Positions 14,079-31,421 of a DNA stretch of 64,000 bases are shown one piece after another. The notes beneath the pieces are model-generated. The model searched no databases and was not told where the DNA came from. It saw only the letters and a program-made list of their open reading frames with translations. The DNA is from Eleginops maclovinus. Its lineage: Eukaryota; Chordata; Actinopteri; Perciformes; Eleginopidae. The translations under genes were made by a program, and so were the position numbers. Location: assembly GCF_036324505.1 (NCBI RefSeq), contig NC_086350.1, positions 22,429,640-22,493,639 of the forward strand, in the 5' to 3' direction. Position 1 is the stretch's first letter; every line of letters begins with the position of its first letter.

Positions 14079-14244
14079 GTTGTTTTTTCAGATATATGTC
14101 ATTGAAAGAGGAGCAGTAAGAGCAACACAGCTCCCAGGATTAGAACCACCGATGCAATCATGATGAAGTTGTGAATCTGATTAATTTTCACAGCCTTTAA
14201 TGTTGTCTCTGAAATCATGAGGGCTTTATAAGCAAACACAACCT

Positions 14245-16185
14245 TTGCACATCAGACTGAAGAGGGACCGACCTGTGACAAGGACAGTGCAGCGTTGGTC
14301 CGAGCAGTCTGACTCTGCTCTCCGCCACTGCTTTGGCATCACGGAGTGGTGTGTGTTTGAGGAGGACGATATAAACACACACACTGACGCGGTCATTTGC
14401 TACATCGGCAAATGCATCGATGACGTCGTGCCGCAGATTACTGTACGGACATTCCCAAATGAGAAGCCCTGGATAAACGGCGAGGTCCGAGCTAAACTTA
14501 AAGCACGGGCCATCGCGCACAGCGGCGGTGATTTGGATGAGTACAGGAATTCCAGGTATGCACTCCGGAGAGCTATTAGCAGTGCGAAAAGACAATACAG
14601 GGACAAGGTGGAGTCGAACTACAAGGGCTCCAACGCCAGAAATATGTGGTCTGGACTAAACACAATAACAGACTACAAAAGGACAACGAGTGGTGCTGAG
14701 GAAGTGTCTGCATCTCTCCCAGATGAACTGACCACATTTTATGCACGCTTTGAGAAGCCCCCGGCTGTGGAGGCACAAAAGGCCCAGGATCCCTGCTCAC
14801 TGGTTTTAACCAGTGCAGATGTGTGTAGATCTCTGAAAAGGATCAACGCACACAGGGCTCCAGGACCTGATGGCATCCCTGGCCGTGCTCTCAAGGTGTG
14901 TGCAGTTCAGCTGGCAGATGTGTTCACAGACATTTTCAATAGGTCACTGCTCCAGTCTGTAGTCCCCACATGTTTTAAAGAGTCCATCATTGTCCCTGTC
15001 CCCAAAAAGACAAAACCCATCTGCCTCAATGACTACCGCCCAGTTGCACTCACCTCCATCATCATGAAGTGCTTTGAGCGGTTAGTCAAAACTTTTATCA
15101 CCTCCTCCCTCCCTGACTCACTGGACCCCCTGCAGTTTGCCTACAGAGCAAACAGGTCCACGGATGAAGCCATCTCCCTCACCCTCCACACTGCCCTCTC
15201 CCACCTGGACCAGAGGAACACTTATGTGAGAATGCTGTTCATTGACTACAGTTCAGCATTCAACACCATTGTGCCCTCCAAGCTCATCATTAAGCTCAGG
15301 GACCTTGGGCTCAACAGCGCCCTCTGTGACTGGATCATGAGCTTCTTGACGGGCAGATCCCAGGCAGTGCGGATGGGGAACATCACATCCTCCACCTTGA
15401 CCCTCAACACCGGAGCCCCTCAGGGTTGTTTGCTCAGCCCTCTCCTCTACTCCCTGTTCACGCACGACTGCGTGGCCACACACAGCTCCAAAACCATCAT
15501 CAAGTTTGCTGACGACACGACCGTCATCGGCCTGATCACAGACGGCGACGAGACGGCGTACAGAGAGGATGTCAGAGCCCTGACATCTTGGTGCCAGGAC
15601 AACAACCTCCATCTCAACGTCAGCAAAACAAAGGAGCTGATTGTGGACTACAGGAAGAGGCAGAGAGAGGCACACACACCCATCACCATCGACGGGACTC
15701 CTGTGGAGAGAGTCAGCAGCTTCAGGTTCCTCGGGGTAAACATCAGTGAGGACCTGACATGGACACATCACACCAGGGTCATATACAAGACGGCTCGACA
15801 GCGGCTCTTCTTCCTCCGCAGGCTGCGGAAGTTCAACATGGACTCCAGGATACTCTGCAACTTCTCCAGGTGCACCATCGAGAGTATCCTGACTGGCTGC
15901 ATCACCGCCTGGTTTGGCAGTTGCACCGCCCTCAACCGTAAGACCCTACAGAGGGTGGTGAAAACTGCTCAGCACATCACCAGGACGGAGCTGCCATCCA
16001 TGGAGGACCTCTACACCCAGCGGTGTAGGAAGAAGGCCGGTAGGATAATAAAGGACCCCCATCACCCCAGCAACAATCTGTTCTGTCTGCTGCCGTCTGG
16101 CAGACGGTACCGCAGCATCCGGACCAAGACCACCAGACTCAGAGACAGTTTCATACCACAGGCTATAAGACTACTGAACTCCTGA
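14245..16185 (+). CDS. LINE reverse transcriptase (ORF2, N-terminally truncated)
   Basis: An open 646-residue frame for a non-LTR reverse transcriptase, which primes cDNA synthesis at a nicked target. Visible RT blocks in order: APGPDGIPGRALK (about residue 210), DYRPVALTSIIMKCFERLV (about 265), DPLQFAYRANRSTDEA, the FIDYSSAFNTI block with the first catalytic Asp, GAPQGCLLSPLLYSLFTHDC, then FADDTTVIG at about 421-429 with the Asp-Asp pair. It ends with a C-terminal region typical of fish CR1/Rex1/Jockey-like elements. The AP endonuclease domain is missing. The lack of stops suggests a recent insertion. The start codon used is only the first Met in the open frame, not a native start. Confidence 0.88.
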   Translation: MHIRLKRDRPVTRTVQRWSEQSDSALRHCFGITEWCVFEEDDINTHTDAVICYIGKCIDDVVPQITVRTFPNEKPWINGEVRAKLKARAIAHSGGDLDEYRNSRYALRRAISSAKRQYRDKVESNYKGSNARNMWSGLNTITDYKRTTSGAEEVSASLPDELTTFYARFEKPPAVEAQKAQDPCSLVLTSADVCRSLKRINAHRAPGPDGIPGRALKVCAVQLADVFTDIFNRSLLQSVVPTCFKESIIVPVPKKTKPICLNDYRPVALTSIIMKCFERLVKTFITSSLPDSLDPLQFAYRANRSTDEAISLTLHTALSHLDQRNTYVRMLFIDYSSAFNTIVPSKLIIKLRDLGLNSALCDWIMSFLTGRSQAVRMGNITSSTLTLNTGAPQGCLLSPLLYSLFTHDCVATHSSKTIIKFADDTTVIGLITDGDETAYREDVRALTSWCQDNNLHLNVSKTKELIVDYRKRQREAHTPITIDGTPVERVSSFRFLGVNISEDLTWTHHTRVIYKTARQRLFFLRRLRKFNMDSRILCNFSRCTIESILTGCITAWFGSCTALNRKTLQRVVKTAQHITRTELPSMEDLYTQRCRKKAGRIIKDPHHPSNNLFCLLPSGRRYRSIRTKTTRLRDSFIPQAIRLLNS

Positions 16186-16219
16186 GCTGTGTGAATGTCT
16201 ACTCACATCTTTTTATAGT

Positions 16220-16228
<9 letters not shown>

Positions 16229-16267
<39 letters not shown>
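16229..16267. repeat. (TA)n tract in LINE 3' UTR
   Basis: Simple TA dinucleotide run within the LINE 3' UTR. Similar runs lie at 44824-44850 and 44943-44976 in the other copy. Confidence 0.9.
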
Positions 16268-16273
<6 letters not shown>

Positions 16274-17067
16274 CATCTGCTATACATAATATATGCATCT
16301 GCCCATACCTCCTCATTCAACAGTGTAAAGTCTTTAAATACTCTCAATGTATTCCACATATGTATATATTTCACATCCTCAAATCTTTATTGTTGATATT
16401 GTAAATATTCTTCTCTCTTTTTGCACTATTTTATTTATCTTATTTGCACCATGCATGTTGAGTTGTTGGAGGAGCACGCGACATAAAATTTTCATTGCCA
16501 ACATATACGCTGTATCTGCTGTGCATATGACAAATAAAACCTTGAAACCTTGAAACTTGAAACCTTCATGTGTCATGCAAAGGTGTTGCATAACTGATTA
16601 TTCATTTTGACCTTAAAAAGCAGCAACAGACAGATATTTCCAATCATCACAATTCATTACTGACGCCGTAGATAAAACAACCTACATTTTAGAGACTTGT
16701 CAATCAGAGCATGTCCTCAATGCCCCCTGTTATTATGTGATCAATGTTTCATTATTATCTGGATAGAAAAATAACAGAACCCTGAGCAATGTTAAATATT
16801 ACATAATGGATTTATAACTGATCAACTTTACCAGCATGCCCTTTCCCCAATAACCATAGTCTGATCTGGATGTGCCGTTTACTTTTGCTGTGGCAATAAA
16901 TTGGTTTGCAGTGAAGACCGGATGTCTCTCATTAAAAATGTACAGTTTTCTATAACGATTACATTGAATGTAGGAAAATAAACCAACGGTCCATGGTCTT
17001 GTTTTATTCACTCTCAAGCTATTCAAGAATGTTCAGCAAATGTACTATATTATATATGCTATTATAT

Positions 17068-17375
17068 AGCAGTGGCCCAGTCAGTAGGGGCTTGGACTGG
17101 GAATTGTAGGGTCGCCGGTTCAAGTCCCCGAACAGACTTGAAATATGGAAAGTGGACTGCTACTTGGAGAGGTCCCAGTTCACCTCCTAGGCCCTGCCGT
17201 GGTGCCCTTGAGCAAGGCACTGGACACCTCAAATCCCCCCTCCCATTGGTGCGCTGCACAATAGCTGCCCACTGCTCCTACTACTAGATGGGTTAAATGC
17301 AGAGGACCAATTTCACTGTGTGTGCTCTACTGTGTGCATGTATGTGACTAATAAAGAGGGTTTCATCCTCCGATT
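17068..17375 (+). mobile_element. tRNA-derived SINE (V-SINE-like)
   Basis: The head resembles a tRNA gene with a box A-like stretch (GTGGCCCAGTCAGTAGGGG, about 17072) and box B GGTTCAAGTCC at 17118-17128, which form an internal pol III promoter. The body contains GCCCTTGAGCAAGGCACTG, which I recognise as the conserved core of fish V-SINEs. It ends in a short ATCT-rich tail. There is no cloverleaf, so it is not a tRNA gene. Confidence 0.75.
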
Positions 17376-18167
17376 CTATCTATCTACTACCAGTACCGGC
17401 CCTGACCACTGTGCTGCCATAGGCAAGATTTAAGCTAAATCACGTAACTATGGCAAACTAAACATACACAGAGAAACATTACTGCCATTAACAGGAGCAA
17501 ACACAATTGTGGTCATTCTTTCAAAAACATGTTGAACTACATTAAGAATTTACCTTCAAATGGAGAAAAACGGGGGTCTGAGATTTAGTCAAGGAGATGG
17601 ATGCCTTCTCATTGATCTTATTCTGGAATTAGAAACCAACTAATACATCTATTTTATGTACATTTAAAGATATAAAATCACAGTGAACATATAATCCTGT
17701 TCCTAAAATTGCCCACTTGAGGGAGCCAATCAATAACGGTTGTCGGCATCTTTTCCCCCTATGATTTAAAACACCACAGAAGCCTGATTATGTTAGTATT
17801 AAAATGGTCTGATGAAAGTTATTACATTGTGCTAACACAATTCTACATTTCCAAACCACGAGGAGAAAAAGACAGAAGGCATAAGTAATTATAATGGAAA
17901 ATACTCTTCAAAGAAATCTGCAAACACCCCAAACTGTTTAATTTCATATGATTTAGCTTCCTTCATGCTAGATACAGTGGTTGAGGATGGATGGGACACA
18001 TTGTTGTTACTGCTGCTTTAAGTTGCTCTGCCTTGCCAGCTGCAGTTAAGAACTCTGTCCCACTCCATAACACAATGGAAATGTATAGATTTTAATATTT
18101 CTATTTTGTGTTTAATGATAGACAATGGAGAGACTGATGATGTTAACATTGCTGTTTATTTTGTTAG

Positions 18168-18375
18168 CACAACATTTGAATTATCTTGCACATCAGAGTA
18201 AAACCTTGAACAAATAGCCAGAAAGACCAGCAACATTTAATCTCATATAAATCAATTACATATAAAAGCAAGTGATTTGAGGTAATGCTAAGTTTACATA
18301 TCCAAACAAGAAATGTGGATTCAAAGGTGAATAGGTAGTAGGTATACATATCAAAGTACGTCATTTTGAGAAGTG
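18168..18375. repeat. Dispersed 200-bp repeat, copy 1
   Basis: Nearly the same sequence as 20876-21075, inside the CYP2 gene, in the same orientation. The shared part runs from the TTATCTTGCACA region to CAAAGTACGTCATTTTGAG. It may be an unnamed repeat or a relic of a tandem CYP2 duplication. No P450 exon was seen near it. Confidence 0.75.
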
Positions 18376-19235
18376 CCAGGTATACTTTTCAAAGCATGAC
18401 ATTTGAATACAAAGGTAAATGGTAGTAAGTATACATATACCAAATCCTGTTTAAAAAAAACACATACGGTGTAATATAAAGGTTGGCGGAGATTAAGGCA
18501 AAGAAACAACTTGTTTTGTTCTGGAAAACATCAAGGTTTGGGTTAAAAAGACTATCTCGTTAAGGGTTAGTCATACACCCTTAATCATCATAAATGATGT
18601 GGTTAAGGTTAAGGGCAAATATAAATGTCCCTTTTCAAATACAATGTTAAGGAAGTAATTTTTTTTTTAGGTCCTACTGTAAGTTTGGTTTAACTCCCAT
18701 AATAACGACTATGCTCGATGTAGTGCTCCCACCGAAATGATGATGTCATTGTCCCTGCTGGGCCTAATTAAGTATGTGTATGGTTAGCTGTCATAGCTAG
18801 CATTCAGCTGCCGACTGCAGTGAATATTTCAGCTGGGGAAGCGCCTAAGTAAAGACCAAGAGGCTGAAAAGACAGCAAAAAGGAGAATAGAGAACCCTTT
18901 GCATACCCTGAGAGTCATCAGAAGCAGGTGTGGATCCCAGGATTGGAACCGATTAGCAACATCTAGGGAGTGCCTGTCAAGCAAGCCACAGTTTCAAAGG
19001 AAGAGAAAAGGCAACTGCAGATGTGCATCTGTTTCTGAGATGGTTCATTTCCAGCAGAGTACTTGGGTCTAATGAGAAGGATATACTGTATAGGAACCTT
19101 TTTAGCGCCAAACTGATAACATGGTATTTAGTTAGCATGTTGAAAGCTTATAATTTGTAATATATTATAAAAAGTTGTATGTTTGATTGATTGCGAAGGT
19201 GAGGTAAGTAAGGACAGGTTACCAGGAAGTATTTT

Positions 19236-19739
19236 GGTTTGATTGTCCAGAACTCAGCTGCCAGGGTGTTAACGCACACCAAGCCCTGGCAGCACATCAC
19301 CCCCATCCTCAAGAAACTCCATTGGCTGCCAATCAAACAAAGGATCTGATACAAAATCCTCCTCCTCACCTACAAATCACTTCACTCATTGGCACCCCAG
19401 TAGATCACCGACCTCCTCCAGCCGTACTCCCAGTCACGGTCCCTGCGCTCCACCAGCAAGGACTTACTCTCCACTCCTCGCACCAGACTCAGAACCTTTG
19501 GCGATAGGGCTTTCTGTGTACTTGCCCCTACCCTCTGGAACACTCTGGCCCCTCATATCCGTTCTGCCACGTCACATACACAGTTCCAAAAGCACCTCAA
19601 AACACACCTCTTCTCTCTTGCCTATCCTCCCTAACCCCCCACCCCTCCCTCTACCTCCCTCCTCCCACTTTGTGAAGCGACCTTGGGTATTATGAAAGGC
19701 GCTATATAAATCCAAGTCATCATTATTATTATTATTATT
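19236..19739 (+). mobile_element. L2/CR1-like LINE 3' end
   Basis: Translates, with a few stops, into the C-terminal region typical of L2-type reverse transcriptases: VQNSAARVLT, ITPILKKLHWLPI, then LLTYKSLHSLAP, a PRTRLRTFGDRAF-like block and LWNTLAPHIR. It ends in GGCGCTATATAAA and an (ATT)n tail. Only the last part of the element is present, as is usual for 5'-truncated LINEs. Confidence 0.8.
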
Positions 19740-20178
19740 GATTGCGGGCTCAGGCAGCAAGGTACCAGTGGAGGCCACATGATAGGTAGCTTAACATGTT
19801 GTCTGTTTCCCTGTGATAGTTCCTGCGATATACGCGCCATTGCGGGTTGTGGTCACAGACGCCAGACACCAACAATCTGGTGAACTGAGAAATACTTTCC
19901 CAGTGGCAGTAGGATTAAACAGCGTTTTGTGAAACCTTTTTGTGTAGTGGACATTTATATGAATGTGAAAGTCCAGTACTCCAGCTATACGATAAATTAA
20001 ATGTTTTCCAAAAGAGTGATCACTCACCTTGATGTATGTAATGTAATGTATTGTTTACAGCCATTACAGTTGGCTAAAAACGCTCTCTTTTGTTGTTTTT
20101 GTATTTGTTACGAGTAGTTAAAAGCTGTTTTTATCAATCTATGTCTCCTCTGTTTCTGCTGTATATCTGAAGACAGCT

Positions 20179-27166
<6,988 letters not shown>

Positions 27167-27389
27167 GGTGAAATGGACTGAAGTAAAGAGGCAAGCTGGT
27201 TGACTTGCTTTAAAAGTGAAGCTCAGCAGTTAGCCATGCCTCTTCTGGTTGTGTACTTTGCACCCCTGTGTTAAAGGTGAATGTAAAAAAACAAAAAAAA
27301 ACAGAATCAGTTTCCATACTTTAATAGAACAAAGGCTCTGACAAGCTTTAGCACGATTCATCCACAATGAATTGCCTGTTTATATAAAT

Positions 27390-27960
27390 AGGTTCCTTGA
27401 TAAGAGAGGAATTAAATCAATGAGTTCAGTCAGTGGCTCTGTCCCTGAGACCAAAGACACAAAGCTATTGCATATACGCAAAAACAACAGCAACAAAGTA
27501 ACCACTTCTGCAACATTGTGTGCACGGCTGCATAAACACTGGTAACACAGAGATACCGCAAGTCCTTCCTTCTTGCAGCAGTCAGACGCTACAACCTCCA
27601 CTGCCCCTGGTAGACCCCCACACAATAGAGACTCTTGCAACACTGTTCAATAAACCTGCAATGTGCAATATTAACACTATGTACAACGTGTAGGACGCTA
27701 TAATCACTTTAATGTAGAAAATACTTATTTTATAAATGTCCAGACTTATATTATTTTAAGGTCATAATACGTTAATGCCATCTATGTCACTTAGTTTACT
27801 GAACGTACTGCAACTCATTTGTAAGCCATGGTTGTTAATTTATTTGTCTTTACTTGTATTTTTTTACTAATGTGTGCCTTCATTTTTTATTATTTCAAGT
27901 CTTTTTTCTTTTTGCTTTATTAGTCACGTGTGGGACTAATAAAGGATTTCTGATTCTGAA
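27390..27960 (+). mobile_element. Decayed LINE 3' end upstream of CYP2
   Basis: Contains a CTTCTTGCAGCAGTCAGACG/CTACAACCTCCACTGCCCCT stretch that resembles the last codons of fish LINEs. About 350 bp later comes a CGTGTGGGACTAATAAAGGA tail. It is heavily mutated. It lies 220 bp beyond the CYP2 start, so it may bound the promoter. Confidence 0.45.
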
Positions 27961-28690
27961 TGTATCTAGGAGATTTCAACTACAGTACTTAAGTACACAT
28001 TTGAGATACATTCCTTTTAATTTCACATTTCACTTCTATTTCACTACATTTCAAATCGAAATATTGTTCTTTTTACTCTGTTTGAGTAAAGCTATAGTTG
28101 GTAGTCACTTTCCACAAAGAAAAACAAATACATTGTTTGTGTGTGTTAAACTGTGTTAAATTTATTCACTTTATTATATAAATGTTCTGATTTGACAGAC
28201 AAAATTAAACTTTAGTGATCAACCTTGAGGGGAAAGTATAGAGGCATAATGGCACTCAAAACAAAACAGTATATTGACAGTCTCTTATTCAAAGTTGTGT
28301 TACAACTCTGGATTTATGCAAGTTGAAAAGTAACGGATTAACATGTTTGGCATATATGCGCATCTGTGAATATTTAATAACCATCATTTAGCCACACCAT
28401 AGAATAAATAGTATTTCATCATTGAAAATGTATAAATATGTATAAACTATAAATCAAGGGGAGTCAGAAGGACTGGGCCTGATGCAGCTGATGTAATAAT
28501 AACAGTGTTGCAATCTCTCCTTTACAGGTGCTCAGCTTAAATGTTTCAGTAGAGGAGATGATGGTTCTAAATGGATCAGATAGGAGGGCCCCTTGTTACA
28601 ATGCATACAGTATGAGACCGCCCACGATGAAACATAGGTTTATCTTAATTACACAGAATACTTTTGTACCAACTCTGACACACGTTTATC
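27961..28690. other. Spacer, no gene seen
   Basis: AT-rich sequence between the LINE tail and the hAT element. Nothing recognised. Confidence 0.5.
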
Positions 28691-28812
28691 CCAACCAGTG
28701 TTGCCACAGTTACCTTGAAAAAAGAATCTGATTACTCCTTTGAATAGTAATGTAGTTACTTTACTGATTACTTGATTTTAAAAGTAACTAAGTTAGATTA
28801 CAAGTTACTTTA

Positions 28813-29100
28813 TTAGTTACATTCAGCAGCTGCCGACAACACCCCCCGCCGCCTCAACATAAAACTGAGTCCAACATACTGCCCGACCAACTTCTTCAAA
28901 ATCCAGTTTTTGTTGTTTGGGTGGTGGAGGACCTCCAAATGTTTCTTCACATTTGACGTAGTGTTTTTGAAGCTAGATAGCACTTTGTCTCCAGCACAGA
29001 GAGTACAACGAACCTTAATATTGTCATCTTTAGCTGACACAAACTCAAAGCAGTGACTGTATTTCCAGCTAGGAAACGCGCATCTCTCTCCTCCCTCCAT
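28813..29100 (-). CDS. BED-type zinc finger fragment of a hAT element
   Basis: A 95-residue open frame starting MEGGERCAF. It contains a BED-like finger: aromatic-rich SWKYSHCFEFVSAKDD, then VRCTLC (Cys-x2-Cys) and KKHLEVLHH (His-x4-His). BED fingers bind the terminal repeats of hAT elements. The last 20 or so residues look like non-coding element sequence, and no splice partner is visible. It could act as a DNA-binding-only remnant or be inert. Confidence 0.6.
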   Translation of the reverse strand: MEGGERCAFPSWKYSHCFEFVSAKDDNIKVRCTLCAGDKVLSSFKNTTSNVKKHLEVLHHPNNKNWILKKLVGQYVGLSFMLRRRGVLSAAAECN

Positions 29101-29208
29101 TGTTGTTTACGTTTGTGTCGCTGCGTAGTATTACACGTGAGTTGTCCTCATGCTGAAAGCGTGACTTGATTGTCGCATAGACGTCACTCCCCGAGACTCA
29201 AGAACATA

Positions 29209-30694
29209 CAGTGGGGCAAAAAAGTATTTAGTCAGCCACCAATTGTGCAAGTTCTCCCATTTAAAAAGATGAGAGAGGCCTGTAATTTTCATCATAGGTA
29301 TACCTCAACTATGAGAGACAGAATGAGAAAAAAAAATCCAGGAAATCACATTGTAGGATTTTTAATGAATTAATTAGTAAAATCCTCGGTAAAATAAGTA
29401 TTTGGTCACCTACAAACAAGCAAGATTTCTGGCTCTCACAGACCTGTAACTTCTTCTTTAAGAGGCTCCTCTGTCCTCCACTCGTTACCTGTATTAATGG
29501 CACCTTTTTGAACTCGTTATCAGTATAAAAGACACCTGTCCACAACCTCAAACAGTCATACTACAAACTACACTATGGCCAAGACCAAAGAGCTGTCAAA
29601 GGAGACCAGAGACAAAATTGTAGACCTGCACCAGGCTGGGAAAACTGAATCTGCAATAGGTAAGCAGCTTGGTGTGAAGAAATCAACTGTGGGAGCAATT
29701 ATTAGAAAATGGAAGACATACAAGACCACTGCTAATCTCCCTCGATCTGGGGCTCCACGCAAGATCTCACCCCGTGGGGTCAAAATGATCACAAGAACGG
29801 TGAGCAAAAATCCCAGAACCACACGGGGGGACCTAGTGAATGACCTGCAGAGAGCTGGGACCAAAGTAACAGAGGCTACCATCAGTAACACACTACGCCG
29901 CCAGGGACTTCAATCCTGCAGTTCCAGACGTGTCCCCCTGCTTAAGCCAGTACATGTCCAGGCCCGTCTGAAGTTTGCTAGAGGGCATTTGGATGATCCA
30001 GAAGAGGATTGGGAGAATGTCATATGGTCAGATGAAACCAAAATAGAACTTTTTGGTAAAAAGTCAACTCGAGGAGAAAGAATGCAGAGTTGCATCCAAA
30101 GAACACCATACCTACTGTGAAGCATGGGGGTGGAAACATCATGCTTTGGGGCTGTTTTTCTGCAATGGGACCAGGACGACGGATCCGTGTAAAGGAAAGA
30201 ATGAATGGGGCCATGTATTGTGAGATTTTGAGTGAAAACCTCCTTCCATCAGCAAGGGCACTGAAGATGAAGCGTGGCTGGGTCTTTCAGCATGACAATG
30301 ATCCCAAACACACCGCCAGGGCAACGAAAGAGTGGCTTCGTAAGAAGCATTTCAAGGTCCTGGAGTGGCCTAGCCAGTCTCCAGATCTCAACCCCATAGA
30401 AAATCTTTGGAGGGAGTTGAAAGTCCGTGTTGCCCAGCGACAGCCCCAAAACATCACTGCTTTAGAGGAGATCTGCATGGAGGAATGGGCCAAAATACCA
30501 GCAAGTGTGTGAAAACCTTGTGAAGACTTACAGAAAAACATTTGTCCTCTGTCATTGCCAAGAAAGGGTATATAACAAAGTATTGAGATGTACCTTGAGG
30601 TATACCTATGATAAAAATTACAGGCCTCTCTCATCTTTTTAAATGGGAGAACTTGCACAATTGGTGGCTGACTAAATACTTTTTTGCCCCACTG
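29209..30694 (+). mobile_element. Tc1-like transposon
   Basis: 1,486 bp between duplicated TA dinucleotides (29207-29208 and 30695-30696). The terminal inverted repeats of about 100 bp begin CAGTGGGGCAAAAAAGTATT on both ends and are nearly identical to each other. The element has the DD34E transposase layout of fish Tc1 families. It inserted into the non-autonomous hAT at 28696-30843, so it is the younger of the two. Confidence 0.95.
29575..30590 (+). pseudogene. Tc1 transposase, two frameshifts
   Basis: Cut-and-paste transposase of the Tc1/mariner superfamily. The first frame (29575-30072) carries the paired-like N-terminal HTH ([19 protein letters not shown]) and the first catalytic Asp in [12 protein letters not shown] short deletion near 30070 shifts the frame. 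The second frame (to 30512) carries the Asp of [10 protein letters not shown] and the Glu of [12 protein letters not shown] further 2-bp loss near 30505 (IPASV then stop, where relatives read on through CENLVKTY) removes the last codons. All three catalytic residues survive but not in one frame, so the copy is dead though recent. Confidence 0.93.
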
Positions 30695-31421
30695 TATATC
30701 TTTTTACTAAGGAAAATGACAAAAATAGTAACGCATAGTGACTTGGATAAATAATTTTAATCTGATTACTGGTTTGGAAATAGTAGGCTAACGCGTTAGA
30801 TTACTCGTTACTGAAAAAAGAAGTCAGATTACCGACAACACTGATCCCAACATTAACAGACCGAGCAGAAGTATGTATCAAAAGAAATACGGCCATAGCA
30901 AAGCTTTTTCCCCGAATTAATAAACCTTTTAGTCAGAGGCGGCTGGCCCATAGGGGGCGCTGGGGCTCTGCCCCACCAGCTGTTGAGGGGAAAAAATATT
31001 TTTTGCATATTTTTTTTTAAATCAATGTCAGTTTTACTTAATAGTATGTGTGCCTACATGCAATTTAAATCATTTAAACAACATTTCCACCAACTAACAC
31101 TCATTAAACAGTGAATTTCCACTGACAGACAGTGTATCATTCTCTCATGGGGCGATCGGCAAAGTGCCCCTGACCGGCAGCTAAACAGCCAATCCGGTTA
31201 TGGTTGCTAGGGGGAAATTATGAATAATTGGCCTATCAACGTCGCCAAATTTAACGCCGGTGGGGCGCTGGAAATTTAGCCCCAACTACTACGTAAAATG
31301 CGTGAAGGTTTAGGATTGCTGTAGCTACATAAGGAGCCAGCGATAGTTTTTTTTCGTAGTGCGACTCCCAGACTCTGTCCTACGCTACGTGGGGAAAAAA
31401 TACGCGCGACGACGAAGAGAG

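Larger units (their letters stand above)
14245..16564 (+). mobile_element. 5'-truncated LINE (APE-type non-LTR retrotransposon)
   Basis: Contains the RT half of ORF2, a 3' UTR with a (TA) tract and a tail of CTTGAAAC units ending near 16564. The same 3' UTR and tail occur at 44800-45332 (plus) and 57986-58208 (minus), which defines one family. The endonuclease half is absent here but present in the 44.3 kb copy. The exact 5' boundary is unresolved between 14105 and 14245, and I could not identify a target-site duplication. Confidence 0.85.
28696..30843 (-). mobile_element. Short hAT element with nested Tc1
   Basis: The ends are CAGTGTTGCC... at 28696 and ...CAACACTG at 30843, inverted relative to each other. 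They are flanked by a perfect 8-bp duplication ATCCCAAC (28688-28695 and 30844-30851), the hAT hallmark. Without the Tc1 (29209-30694 plus its TA) the element is about 660 bp. It carries only a BED-finger exon (28813-29100), no transposase core, so it is non-autonomous. Confidence 0.88.

Noticed and set aside
17068..17150. A tRNA gene
   Set aside because: Box A and B-like sequences are present, but there is no acceptor stem or cloverleaf, and a SINE body follows.
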